Under the pieces are notes generated by a model. That model was not told the origin of the DNA and did not search any database. It worked only from the letters and a program-made list of their open reading frames with translations. From NCBI GenBank assembly GCA_943914405.1, contig CALUBX010000120.1, positions 1 through 13,441 of the forward strand: a stretch of 13,441 bases of DNA. Direction: 5' to 3'. Below, in pieces: positions 5,552 through 13,004 of the stretch. Each line of letters begins with the position of its first letter. The first letter of the stretch is position 1. The DNA comes from an uncultured Hyphomicrobiales bacterium. Lineage in GTDB: Bacteria > Pseudomonadota > Alphaproteobacteria > Rhizobiales > Rhizobiaceae. The position numbers and the translations under genes are program-made.

Positions 5552-6268
5552 TCAGCTAAAGACCGGCGACGACACGTGGGCGACCGCGTCGAGAATCACC
5601 TCGGCGACAGCACGTGGCTGCGACAGCAGCGACATGTGGCCGGCCGCCAATTCCGTGGTTCGCGCCTGTAATCGCGCGGCGAGCTCCCGCTGAAGCTCTA
5701 CACTCACCGCCTGGTCATTCGCGGATATAACATACCAATTGCCCCGCTCCGCCCATGAAGGCTTCGTTACCTTGTCGGCGAAGGTCGTCGCTCCAAGCGG
5801 CGGCTGCAGGGCGTAGAGAACGTCGGCGTCCTCTTCCGAAAGATCCTGAGCCACGTGGTTGCGCCAACCGTCCAGGCTCATCATGTAGCTTCCTTGCTGA
5901 TCCTGAGTGACGTGACCGAGAGCGGGTGGAGCCGGATGAGCACCAACCTGATCGCCGGTCGATTCTCCGGCACCCGGCGCGAACGCCGCGACGTAGACTA
6001 GAGCCTTGACCTTCGCATCATTTCCCGCCTCCGTTATGACGGTCCCACCCCAGCTATGGCCGACGAGCACGACCGGTCCGTCGATGGTGGCAAGAACGTG
6101 CCGCGTTGCCTCGACATCGGCAGCGAGCGACGTCGTGGGGTTCTGCACGCCTCGGACCACCACCCCCTGCGCCTGGAGAAATGGAACCACGGCGCGCCAG
6201 TTGGAGCCGTCGCCCCAGGCACCGTGGACAAGCACGACGGTCGGCGCTGCAGTATCTCGTTCACTCAT
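5552..6268 (-). CDS. Alpha/beta hydrolase (EstC/methylesterase-like, Abhydrolase_6 type)
   Basis: The 238-residue cytoplasmic hydrolase has no signal peptide. The strand-turn VVLVHGAWGDGSNW (11-24) supplies the oxyanion loop. Ser72 in GHSWGG is the nucleophile, Asp185 in ISANDQAV the likely acid and His211 in AAGHMSLLSQP the base. This H-G-A-W/GHSWGG pattern is typical of a broad bacterial esterase group related to EstC and plant methylesterase/hydroxynitrile-lyase folds. The substrate cannot be told from sequence. It is a different subfamily from the Tat-exported hydrolase downstream, so the pair is not a tandem duplication. Start ATG 6268 has AAAGGAG eight bases upstream. It stands at the head of the minus-strand run, with palindromes at 6314-6359 some 46-91 bases upstream. 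Confidence 0.9.
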   Translation of the reverse strand: MSERDTAAPTVVLVHGAWGDGSNWRAVVPFLQAQGVVVRGVQNPTTSLAADVEATRHVLATIDGPVVLVGHSWGGTVITEAGNDAKVKALVYVAAFAPGAGESTGDQVGAHPAPPALGHVTQDQQGSYMMSLDGWRNHVAQDLSEEDADVLYALQPPLGATTFADKVTKPSWAERGNWYVISANDQAVSVELQRELAARLQARTTELAAGHMSLLSQPRAVAEVILDAVAHVSSPVFS

Positions 6269-6313
6269 GGTCTCTGCTCCTTTGAGCGTGAAAGATTAAC
6301 TGGGATCGTAAGC

Positions 6314-6341
6314 AAGGGGATCTGTCCGACAGACGCCCCTT
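6314..6341. repeat. Nested inverted repeat, candidate operator or RNA hairpin
   Basis: The outer arms AAGGGG (6314-6319) and CCCCTT (6336-6341) are perfect complements. The inner arms CTGTC (6322-6326) and GACAG (6328-6332) are centred on one C. It lies 46 bases upstream of the hydrolase ATG at 6268. An operator for a dimeric regulator is one reading; a leader hairpin is the other. Confidence 0.5.
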
Positions 6342-6344
6342 AAG

Positions 6345-6359
6345 GAGACCCGGGGTCTC
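6345..6359. repeat. 15-bp palindrome beside the nested repeat
   Basis: GAGACCC and GGGTCTC are perfect 7-bp arms around one G, three bases from the preceding repeat. The one-base centre is too small for an RNA loop without opening the stem, which favours a protein-binding site. Confidence 0.45.
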
Positions 6360-6391
6360 TGAACTCTTCGATGTATCCAGTCTGAGGGAAT

Positions 6392-6406
6392 AGAGCGGGA
6401 GGCTCT
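6392..6406. repeat. Short inverted repeat AGAGC-N5-GCTCT
   Basis: Perfect 5-bp arms around GGGAG, the third inverted repeat in under 100 bases of the gap. It could be chance on its own; the clustering is what makes it notable. Confidence 0.25.
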
Positions 6407-6674
6407 TGCTTCGACATCCACGGTTTGGATCTTTCGCCGGATCTATTCCTGTTACCATCCTCAGGTGCCCCGTGCCGTGATGAACAGTGACACCGAGGCC
6501 AGTGCCATGCGTTCAGCCGCAGCCTCCCTATCCCGGATGCCGCGAACGCAAAACCGGATTGCCTGCTCCCAAGCTTCGCCTATACATTGTGCCGAGACTT
6601 CGTGGTCTGCGCGTGCTCGAGCACGGCGTTGCCACAGACGCGAGGTCTTCGATGACGCGAAGCTCAGGATGACG

Positions 6675-8348
6675 ATGGAACTGACGAAGAGCCCCGATCC
6701 GACCGCCGTCGCGATCCACAGCGACGGTGGAGTGCGGCAGATCGCGATCTGCGTGGCTCTCGCTCTCGGCATTTTTGCCGTGGACAGTTTCACGTCGCTT
6801 GGAAGCGCCGTCGCGGTTCTCTACGTCGTCGTCATCGTGTTGGCGAGCGAGCTTCGCGGCAGCCGTGTCATCAAGAGGACTTCCAGTCTCTGCGCCGCAG
6901 CAACCCTTATTTCCTTCGCCTTCGCCCACGGCTTGCAGTCAGATACGCAGGCTCTGCTGCGTCTGATATTCAGCCTGACCGCCAATGCAGTCACAACCGC
7001 CGTTCTCTTGCGCAGAGAGATCGAGATCGAAAACCGTCGTGCGGCCGAAGCCAACCTCATCGCCAGCGAGACCCGCTACCGCACCATTTTCGACACACTC
7101 GCAGTCGCCATCTGGGAACACGACTTCTCCGAGGTCAAGCGAGAGTTGCAGGCTCTTCGTCAGCAGGGAATTCATGATCTTCCGCAATACCTTACCGAGA
7201 ATCCGGAATTCGTCACCAAGACACGGAAGCTGGCGCGGATCACCGACGTGAACGAGACGGCCCTTAAGCTAATGGGCGTCGCCAGTAAGAGGCAATTCTT
7301 CGCTGACCTCGATTCCTTTCTATGGGAGCACGATCAAAGCTTTGCGCAGTGCCTCGTCGCTATCGACCAGGGCCACCCCAGTTTTCAGGCGGAAACCAAG
7401 GTGCGGAACCGACAGGGCCGGTTGATTCCGGTCATCGTCGCGCTGAACTTTCCCAAAAACGGCGACGGCCTCAGCAGAATCCAAGGCAGCATCGTCGACA
7501 TAACCGAGCGCCTTGCATTCCAAGAGGCGATCGAGGACTCCCGGCGCGAACTCGAGCATGCTTCGCGGGCCGCCATGATCGGGGAAATCTCCGCCTCGAT
7601 AGCCCATGAAGTCAACCAGCCCCTGTCTGCTATCATGAGTTATCTCCAGGCCGCGCAGCGGTGGATCGGGCGGGAGCAGCCCAATCTCGACGAAGCCACG
7701 AAGGCTCTGCAGCGGGCCCTCACTGCGACTGAACACGCCGCCGGTGTCGTTAAGCGTGTCAGGATGCTGCTCGGCAAAGCCAAGTCGGACACGACCGAAC
7801 TTCCGATCGAGATCACCCTGGTCGAAGCGCTGCGCCTTAAGCGGGCCGAACTGGCGGCGCACCAAACGAAGCTGACCCTGAGCCTCTCCGGGGCGACGCC
7901 GATCGTCCGTGGGGACCGCATCCTGTTGCAGCAGGCCTTCCTCAACATCGTCACCAACGCGATGCAAGCCATGGATATGGTTGATCCCGAGAGCCGGAGC
8001 CTGCTGGTGGAATCGCGCTATGCGGGCGACGATCTTATGATGCGCATCAGCGATAGCGGCCCGGGCCTTGGCGGGACCTCCGGAGAAAGCCTGTTCAAAG
8101 CCTTCAATACGACCAAGGAGAACGGCATGGGCCTTGGGCTGGCGATGTGCAGATCGATTGTCGCCGCCCATGGCGGCACGATTTCGATCGCCAACCGAGA
8201 CGATGGAAAAGGCGCAGTCGTGGAGATTTCCCTTCCATGCGTGGCATTCGGGAAATGCAGCACTGACGACGATCCGTTGGCAGCGCTCACCGAGGCTGTC
8301 GTTTTACAACGGTTCGACGAGCCGTCACCGGCGGTTTTCTACGGCTAG
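6675..8348 (+). CDS. Membrane-bound PAS sensor histidine kinase (FixL/NtrB-like)
   Basis: A 557-residue inner-membrane kinase. Four hydrophobic segments at about 22-38, 43-60, 70-87 and 94-112 anchor it. A PAS domain covers about 125-280 and carries an insert (WEHDFSEVKRELQALRQQG) often seen in rhizobial kinases; it ends in the usual SIVDITER. The H-box SIAHEVNQPLSAI contains the phospho-acceptor His311. The ATPase has an N-box with Asn424/Asn428, G1 DSGPG at 460-464 and G2 GMGLG at 484-488. All catalytic motifs are intact. I see no evident heme-binding signature, so oxygen sensing should not be assumed. Start: ATG 6675 has AGGA five bases upstream. ATG 6669 and a frame opening at 6465 are alternatives, but the latter extension looks non-coding. 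No response regulator is adjacent; the FixJ-type (1346) and lone receiver (1976) proteins are plausible partners by inference only. Confidence 0.9.
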   Translation: MELTKSPDPTAVAIHSDGGVRQIAICVALALGIFAVDSFTSLGSAVAVLYVVVIVLASELRGSRVIKRTSSLCAAATLISFAFAHGLQSDTQALLRLIFSLTANAVTTAVLLRREIEIENRRAAEANLIASETRYRTIFDTLAVAIWEHDFSEVKRELQALRQQGIHDLPQYLTENPEFVTKTRKLARITDVNETALKLMGVASKRQFFADLDSFLWEHDQSFAQCLVAIDQGHPSFQAETKVRNRQGRLIPVIVALNFPKNGDGLSRIQGSIVDITERLAFQEAIEDSRRELEHASRAAMIGEISASIAHEVNQPLSAIMSYLQAAQRWIGREQPNLDEATKALQRALTATEHAAGVVKRVRMLLGKAKSDTTELPIEITLVEALRLKRAELAAHQTKLTLSLSGATPIVRGDRILLQQAFLNIVTNAMQAMDMVDPESRSLLVESRYAGDDLMMRISDSGPGLGGTSGESLFKAFNTTKENGMGLGLAMCRSIVAAHGGTISIANRDDGKGAVVEISLPCVAFGKCSTDDDPLAALTEAVVLQRFDEPSPAVFYG

Positions 8349-8362
8349 AGCAGAAAGGCAAG

Positions 8363-8382
8363 CGCCCGCCAGAAGGCGTGCG
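8363..8382 (+). terminator. Weak hairpin after the kinase gene
   Basis: CGCCCGCC and GGCGTGCG pair with one mismatch around an AGAA loop, 15 bases beyond the kinase stop. Only TT follows, so at best it is a weak terminator between the convergent kinase and LacI-type genes. Confidence 0.3.
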
Positions 8383-8474
8383 TTCGAGTTGGCGTCGCGG
8401 CGCTGAGGCCGTCCTGATGCGGGACATGGCAGACATCTGACATCGGTGTCGTACAGGCCCGGCCTCCACTCCCC

Positions 8475-9476
8475 TTACCCGCCCCTGACCGAGCCACGCC
8501 AGACGAGGTCGGCTTGCAGCTTCCGCGACCGATCTTCCGCAGACGGCGTTCGCGCCAGCCATTCTACAGCCTCGACCGCTATCTGCTCAACGGGTTGAGC
8601 GAAGGTGGTCAGCGAATAGGACGACCATGCAGCTTGCTCGATGTCATCGAAACCAATCACGCAAAGGTCGCTGGGAATTCGAAGCTTGAACTGGTGACGC
8701 GCTGCGTCCATCAGCCCACATGCCAGAAGATCGTTGGCACAGAAGATCGCGTCCGGCCGTTTCTCACGCGTCAGCAGCCGCTGCGCGAGGATCGTACCGC
8801 TTTGATAAGTGGTCGATCCAAAACGCTCGACCATGACCTCGATGCCATGCTCCTGGCCGGCGGTCCGAAATCCCTCTTCCCGGGCCATGAGGCTTGGGGT
8901 CAGAGCCTCTGAATTGGCGAAGGCGAAGCTGCGGCAACCCGCTCTCAGGAGAGCCACGAATGCCCTGCGCGCCGCCTCCCGATCATTGAGATTGATCATC
9001 AGGGCGCCGTCGCGATCTTCGTCACGGTTGATCAGCACCAGCCGCTGACCGCTCTTGAGGCAGATATCCGTAATCGAGCGATCCGGCATGCCGGACAGAA
9101 TGATCGAGGCGTCCGCCCGGTAGCTGATGGCCAGACGAAGGGCCTGCCCGACGCTCTCGTCCGACCGATCGGAATTAATCAGCATGGCGATCTTGGACGC
9201 GCCCTGCAGCTGATGGGTCAGTGCCCGGATCAGGTTTGCACGATATGGCGTGTCGAGCTCCGCCGCGATAAGGCAGACGATCCCGCTTTCGTTGCGCATC
9301 AGCCCACGAGCGAGATGGTTGACGTGATAGCCTAAAGCCTCCGCCGCCTCGATGACCCGGCGCCGGGTCTCCTCCGAGACGCTGGCACCCGGCGTAAAGG
9401 TTCGGGACACCGCCGAACGCGACACACCTGCCCGCTCCGCGACATCCTTTGCACTGACGAAAATCTTCTCGGTCAT
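8475..9476 (-). CDS. LacI-family transcriptional repressor
   Basis: The 333-residue protein has an N-terminal LacI helix-turn-helix (VSAKDVAERAGVSRSAVSR, residues 7-25) and a hinge (YHVNHLARGLM, 50-60). A periplasmic-binding-protein-like sensor domain follows to the C-terminus (SGIVCLIAAEL, PDAIFCANDLLACGLMDAA, CVIGFDDIEQAAWSSYSLTT). Length is normal. LacI repressors usually bind a sugar or sugar derivative, and the operator is a palindrome with central CG. Start ATG 9476 has GAGGG three bases upstream. The gene is divergent from the ABC transporter across 188 bases that contain two copies of TTGCA-N6-TGCAA, so it very likely represses the transporter and itself. The ligand is unknown; the transported compound or its first metabolite is the obvious guess. 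Confidence 0.93.
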   Translation of the reverse strand: MTEKIFVSAKDVAERAGVSRSAVSRTFTPGASVSEETRRRVIEAAEALGYHVNHLARGLMRNESGIVCLIAAELDTPYRANLIRALTHQLQGASKIAMLINSDRSDESVGQALRLAISYRADASIILSGMPDRSITDICLKSGQRLVLINRDEDRDGALMINLNDREAARRAFVALLRAGCRSFAFANSEALTPSLMAREEGFRTAGQEHGIEVMVERFGSTTYQSGTILAQRLLTREKRPDAIFCANDLLACGLMDAARHQFKLRIPSDLCVIGFDDIEQAAWSSYSLTTFAQPVEQIAVEAVEWLARTPSAEDRSRKLQADLVWRGSVRGG

Positions 9477-9507
9477 GATCCCTCTCGGGTTTTAGTGATG
9501 ACCATTT

Positions 9508-9523
9508 TTGCAATGGAGTGCAA
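9508..9523. promoter_or_regulatory. Candidate LacI-type operator, copy 1 (near the repressor gene)
   Basis: TTGCAATGGAGTGCAA has the perfect arms TTGCA/TGCAA with a six-base spacer, 32 bases upstream of the repressor ATG. Its centre is GG rather than CG, so it may bind less well than copy 2. The position suits autoregulation. Confidence 0.6.
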
Positions 9524-9577
9524 CACGTGCATGACATGCGGACAATTGAGCGCGGAAGCTTTCGTACAGAAACGCAA

Positions 9578-9606
9578 TTGACAGGACGCAGTTTTGCGTG
9601 AACCAT
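9578..9606 (+). promoter_or_regulatory. Candidate promoter of the ABC transporter operon
   Basis: The -35 TTGACA (9578-9583) is a perfect sigma-70 match. After 17 bases, AACCAT (9601-9606) is a weak -10. The spacer includes ACGCA-GTTT-TGCGT (9586-9599). The operator copy 2 starts at the end of the -10, which would block initiation when occupied. Confidence 0.5.
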
Positions 9607-9621
9607 TGCACACGCTTGCAA
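9606..9621. promoter_or_regulatory. Candidate LacI-type operator, copy 2 (over the transporter transcription start)
   Basis: TTGCACACGCTTGCAA has the same arms and spacer length as copy 1 and the central CG expected of LacI/GalR-family operators. It directly follows the candidate -10, 43 bases before the binding-protein ATG. Centre-to-centre distance from copy 1 is 98 bases, compatible with DNA looping. Confidence 0.7.
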
Positions 9622-9664
9622 GAGCGGATGATGTGGAGGCGTCATCATAATCGGGAGGATGAAC

Positions 9665-10690
9665 ATGCGCTCTGTACTCATGGCAGCGGCCGCCTTAGCG
9701 GCTGGATTGACGACGACTGCGCCGGCCCATGCCGCCGGGGACCTCAACCTGATCTGCTCCGCAGATGTGGTGATCTGCGAGATGATGCAGCAGATGTTCC
9801 AGAAGGATACCGGGATCCAGGTGAACATGGTGCGCCTGTCCTCGGGCGAGACCTATGCCAAGATCAGGGCAGAGGCGCGCAATCCCAAGACCGATATCTG
9901 GTGGGCCGGAACCGGAGATCCTCATCTCCAGGCGGCAGCCGAGGGCCTGACACAGGAGTACAAGTCGCCTTTGCTGGGCGAACTCAATGACTGGGCACGT
10001 AAGCAGGCCGAAAGCTCCGGCTACCGGACCGTCGGTGTTTACGCCGGAGCGCTGGGCTGGGGATACAATACCGAAATCTTCAAGCAGAAAGGCTTTAAGG
10101 AGCCCAAGTGCTGGGCCGATCTTCTCGACGCCTCGTTCAAGGGCGAAATTCAGATTGCCAATCCCAATTCATCGGGAACGGCTTACACCGCACTTGCCAC
10201 GCTGGTGCAGATCATGGGCGAGGACAAGGCTTTCGACTACCTCAAGAAGCTGAACGACAACATCTCCCAATACACCAAATCCGGTTCCGCGCCTGTCAAG
10301 GCTGCAGCCCGCGGGGAAACGGCGATCGGCATTGTGTTCATGCATGATGCGGTCGCGCAGACTGCCGAAGGCTTCCCGGTAAAGGCCGTCGCGCCCTGCG
10401 AAGGGACGGGCTATGAAATCGGCTCCATGTCGATCGTGAAGGGCGCTCGCAATCTGGAAAACGCCAAGAAATGGTATGACTGGGCCCTGAGCGCGGATGT
10501 GCAGTCGCACATGAAGGACGCCAAGTCCTTCCAGCTTCCCTCCAATTCCAAGGCGGAGGTTCCCAAGGAGTCGCCGAAGTTCGCCGACATCAAGATGATC
10601 GACTACGACTTCAAGACCTATGGCAATCCCGATACACGCAAGAAGCTCCTAGACCGCTGGGACAAGGAGATCGGCGCTAACGCCAACTAA
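9665..10690 (+). CDS. Periplasmic substrate-binding protein of an AfuA/FbpA-type ABC transporter
   Basis: The 341-residue protein has a Sec signal peptide: MRSVLMAAAALAAGLTTTAP with A-H-A cleavage near residue 23. The mature part is a family-1/AfuA-type binding protein (NLICSADVVICEMM, IWWAGTGDPHLQAA, GWGYNTEIF, IANPNSSGTAYTALA, FMHDAVAQ). The iron-binding FbpA group uses adjacent tyrosines late in the protein; none are present here. Instead His227-Asp228 and Glu251 lie 24 residues apart. From memory this matches the sugar-contacting His-Asp and Glu of the hexose-phosphate binder AfuA. Start: ATG 9665 has GGGAGG at proper distance, while the ATG at 9659 abuts that site. It is the first gene of the operon, 82 bases before the permease ATG, and probably LacI-controlled. 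Substrate prediction is inference. Confidence 0.9.
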   Translation: MRSVLMAAAALAAGLTTTAPAHAAGDLNLICSADVVICEMMQQMFQKDTGIQVNMVRLSSGETYAKIRAEARNPKTDIWWAGTGDPHLQAAAEGLTQEYKSPLLGELNDWARKQAESSGYRTVGVYAGALGWGYNTEIFKQKGFKEPKCWADLLDASFKGEIQIANPNSSGTAYTALATLVQIMGEDKAFDYLKKLNDNISQYTKSGSAPVKAAARGETAIGIVFMHDAVAQTAEGFPVKAVAPCEGTGYEIGSMSIVKGARNLENAKKWYDWALSADVQSHMKDAKSFQLPSNSKAEVPKESPKFADIKMIDYDFKTYGNPDTRKKLLDRWDKEIGANAN

Positions 10691-10699
10691 CCTCGCTTC

Positions 10700-10731
10700 G
10701 CCGCCGCTCCCGCCTCGTCCGGTGCGGTGGC
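10700..10731 (+). other. Intercistronic stem-loop between binding protein and permease
   Basis: GCCGCCGC (10700-10707) can pair with GCGGTGGC (10724-10731), eight pairs including one G-U, around a 16-base loop. It starts just after the binding-protein stop. Such hairpins can keep the binding-protein mRNA more abundant than the permease mRNA; there is no T-run. Confidence 0.35.
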
Positions 10732-10772
10732 AGCCAATCCAGAGTCAAAGTCAACGGGAATGACCGCCGGTG

Positions 10773-13004
10773 ATGAACAATCGCAACCGCCGACTGGACA
10801 TTGTGCTGGGGCTTGCCGCCGCTTCCATGCTGGCGCTCCCCTGGTACAGGATCGATGGCGGCTTCCTGTCTCTGTCATGGATCAACGGTTTTCCATCTGA
10901 AGCGCCGGTCGCGCCCGGCTTACTTCAGATGGCACTTCATGGGCGAGTCTGGCTTATCCCGCTCTTTGTCGCCCTGCTCGGTGCGGGGGCGGCACGGTTG
11001 CTGGCCGACGCTCCGCGCCGCGGCACGCTGCTCGCCTGGCTTGGCGGCCTTGGGTTAGCTTTCCTTGCTCTCCAGAGCCTCGCGATCGGTATTACCGGCT
11101 GGAACTGGACCATCAGCGAAAACCTTTTTGGGTCGCTGGCCGATGGTCAGCCACCGCTGGGCGCCGGGGCCATCCTGTGCGCATTCTGCTTCGTCCTGCT
11201 GTTCTCCTTCGGACTTGCGGAACGCGGCTTCATGCGCGGCGATGCCTTCGTCGTCTCCTTGATCTGCGTTCTCATTTTTCTGGTGAGCGTCTTCGTCTTC
11301 TATCCGATCGGCAGCATGTTCATCGGGGCGTTCCAGGACTTCGACGGATCGATCAACGTCGCGGGCTTCACCCGCAATATCCTCGACACCTCGATCTGGA
11401 GCTTGGACTGCGTGATCGGCGGTGCCCGGTGTGGCATTGCCTGGCGGACACTGTTGCTGGCACTCCTGACGGCCGCAGGTTCCACTACGCTTGGCCTTGC
11501 TTTCGCCCTCATCGCCACGCGAACCAGCTTTCCGTTCAAGAAGGGCCTGCGGCTGCTGACTGTGCTGCCGATCATCACGCCGCCATTCGTGATCGGCCTC
11601 GCGCTCACCCTCCTCTTCGGGCGCGCCGGTATGGTCACGCTAGCGCTGTCGTCATGGTTTGGCGTGGAGCCTAGCCGCTGGCTCTATGGATTGACCGGGA
11701 TCTGGATCGCGCAGGTCCTGTCCTTTACGCCGATATCTTTCCTTGTCCTGATCGGGGTCGTGGAAGGGGTCAGTCCGTCCATGGAAGAGGCGTCGCAGAC
11801 GCTTAGGGCCAATCGCTGGCGTACCTTCTGGCGCGTCTCGCTGCCTCTGATGACCCCGGGGCTCGCCAATGCCTTCCTGATTGGCTTCATCGAAAGCATG
11901 GCAGATTTCGGTAATCCTCTAGTACTCGGGGGGAGCCATGGCGTCCTGTCAACGGAGATCTTCTTTGCGGTTGTCGGCTCGCAGAACGATCCGGCCCGGG
12001 CGGCGGTCCTCGCCATGATCCTGTTGTGCTTCACCCTCTCGGCCTTCCTAGCGCAGCGGTTTTGGCTCTCGGGCAAGAACTTTGCCACAGTTACCGGAAA
12101 GGGTGACAGCGGCGCTCACATTGCCCTTCCACGCGGGCTATCGGTGGCGGTGCACGCCATCGTCATTCCGTGGATGATCTTCACCGTGGTCGTCTACGGC
12201 ATGATCATTTTCGGCGGCTTCGTGAAGACCTGGGGACTCGACAACAGCCTGACACTTGCCCACTACGCCAAGGCCTTTTCCGTCACCATCCAAGGCGGAA
12301 CCCTTGCCTGGACTGGGGTCGCTTGGAATTCCTTCTGGACAACGATGGAAATCGCCCTGATCGCAGCACCGCTCACGGCGGCGGTCGGTCTTGCCACAGC
12401 CTACGTGATCGTGCGGCAAAAATTCGCTGGGCGCGAGCTGTTCGAGTTCGCGCTGATGATGAGTTTCGCCATACCCGGCACGGTGATTGGCATCAGCTAC
12501 ATCATCGCCTTCAACCTGCCCCCGCTCGAAATGACCGGTACTGCCTTGATCCTGGTCGCCTGCTTCGTGTTCCGCAACATGCCGGTCGGCGTTCGTGGCG
12601 GCATTGCCGCCATGAGCCAGCTCGACAGAAGTTTGGACGAGGCCTCGATGACTCTGGGTGCGACGAGTTTCCGGACGGTCCGGAAAGTGGTGCTGCCCCT
12701 GCTGAGGCCGGCCATCACGGCGGCCCTGGTCTACTCCTTCGTTCGTGCCATCACCTCGGTCAGCGCCGTCGTCTTCCTTGTCAGCGCCCAGTACAACATG
12801 GCGACCTCCTACATTGTCGGCCTGGTGGAAAACGGGGAATATGGCGTCGCCATTGCCTATTCCTCCATGCTGATCTTCGTGATGATCGCCGTGATCGCCG
12901 CCTTCCAGCTGGCAGTCGGGGAACGCCGGCTGCGCCGCGAAAATCGTATCTCGGCCACCCGCATCCGCGTTCCGACAACCCTGCCGCAGGAGAAAGCCGC
13001 ATGA
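10773..13004 (+). CDS. Fused double permease of the AfuB/FbpB-type ABC transporter
   Basis: A 743-residue inner-membrane protein holding both permease halves. The N-terminal region (about 1-165) is an extra set of roughly four to five hydrophobic segments. Two binding-protein-dependent permease domains follow. The first carries its ATPase-docking EAA loop at about 338-356 (MEEASQTLRANRWRTFWRV) and the second at about 622-640 (LDEASMTLGATSFRTVRKV); both end in L-P-L followed by Pro. The pore is therefore formed within one chain, and one ATPase would serve both halves. Start: ATG 10773 is preferred, with a GTG immediately before it at 10770 in the same frame; the ribosome site is poor. The last four bases overlap the ATPase start (ATGA), showing translational coupling. 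Typical FbpB/AfuB-type fused permeases are somewhat shorter, by the size of part of the N-terminal extension. Confidence 0.9.
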   Translation: MNNRNRRLDIVLGLAAASMLALPWYRIDGGFLSLSWINGFPSEAPVAPGLLQMALHGRVWLIPLFVALLGAGAARLLADAPRRGTLLAWLGGLGLAFLALQSLAIGITGWNWTISENLFGSLADGQPPLGAGAILCAFCFVLLFSFGLAERGFMRGDAFVVSLICVLIFLVSVFVFYPIGSMFIGAFQDFDGSINVAGFTRNILDTSIWSLDCVIGGARCGIAWRTLLLALLTAAGSTTLGLAFALIATRTSFPFKKGLRLLTVLPIITPPFVIGLALTLLFGRAGMVTLALSSWFGVEPSRWLYGLTGIWIAQVLSFTPISFLVLIGVVEGVSPSMEEASQTLRANRWRTFWRVSLPLMTPGLANAFLIGFIESMADFGNPLVLGGSHGVLSTEIFFAVVGSQNDPARAAVLAMILLCFTLSAFLAQRFWLSGKNFATVTGKGDSGAHIALPRGLSVAVHAIVIPWMIFTVVVYGMIIFGGFVKTWGLDNSLTLAHYAKAFSVTIQGGTLAWTGVAWNSFWTTMEIALIAAPLTAAVGLATAYVIVRQKFAGRELFEFALMMSFAIPGTVIGISYIIAFNLPPLEMTGTALILVACFVFRNMPVGVRGGIAAMSQLDRSLDEASMTLGATSFRTVRKVVLPLLRPAITAALVYSFVRAITSVSAVVFLVSAQYNMATSYIVGLVENGEYGVAIAYSSMLIFVMIAVIAAFQLAVGERRLRRENRISATRIRVPTTLPQEKAA

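Larger units (their letters stand above)
6269..6674. other. 406-base gap without a convincing gene
   Basis: This region lies between the divergent hydrolase (start 6268) and kinase (preferred start 6675). It carries three inverted repeats (6314-6341, 6345-6359, 6392-6406) and a direct repeat GGATCT-N6-GGATCT near 6426-6443. The kinase frame is open back to 6465, but the extra 70 residues are low-complexity and Arg/Ser/Ala-rich and do not look coding. No tRNA or recognisable small RNA is seen. Confidence 0.5.

Noticed and set aside
4441..6268. The two hydrolases as a tandem duplication
   Set aside because: Their motifs differ (GHSTGG with HHGWP versus GHSWGG with VHGAWG), lengths differ, and only one has a Tat signal, so they are separate subfamilies.
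6465..6674. 70-residue N-terminal extension of the kinase
   Set aside because: It is Arg/Ser/Ala-rich without structure, and the ribosome site AGGA is correctly spaced only for ATG 6675.
6461..6793. Minus-strand frame whose C-terminal half (IGEAWEQAIRFCVRGIRD...) looks protein-like
   Set aside because: The only ATG starts lie inside the kinase gene, and no ATG or good ribosome site begins the plausible part. It could be a remnant, but I cannot support a gene.
7320..8171. Minus-strand open frame (283 codons) opposite the histidine kinase
   Set aside because: It is antisense to the PAS, H-box and ATPase motifs of the kinase and has no domain of its own.
8423..8443. Three copies of GACAT after the kinase gene
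   Set aside because: The five-base units have unequal spacing (9 and 7 bases), which is likely chance.
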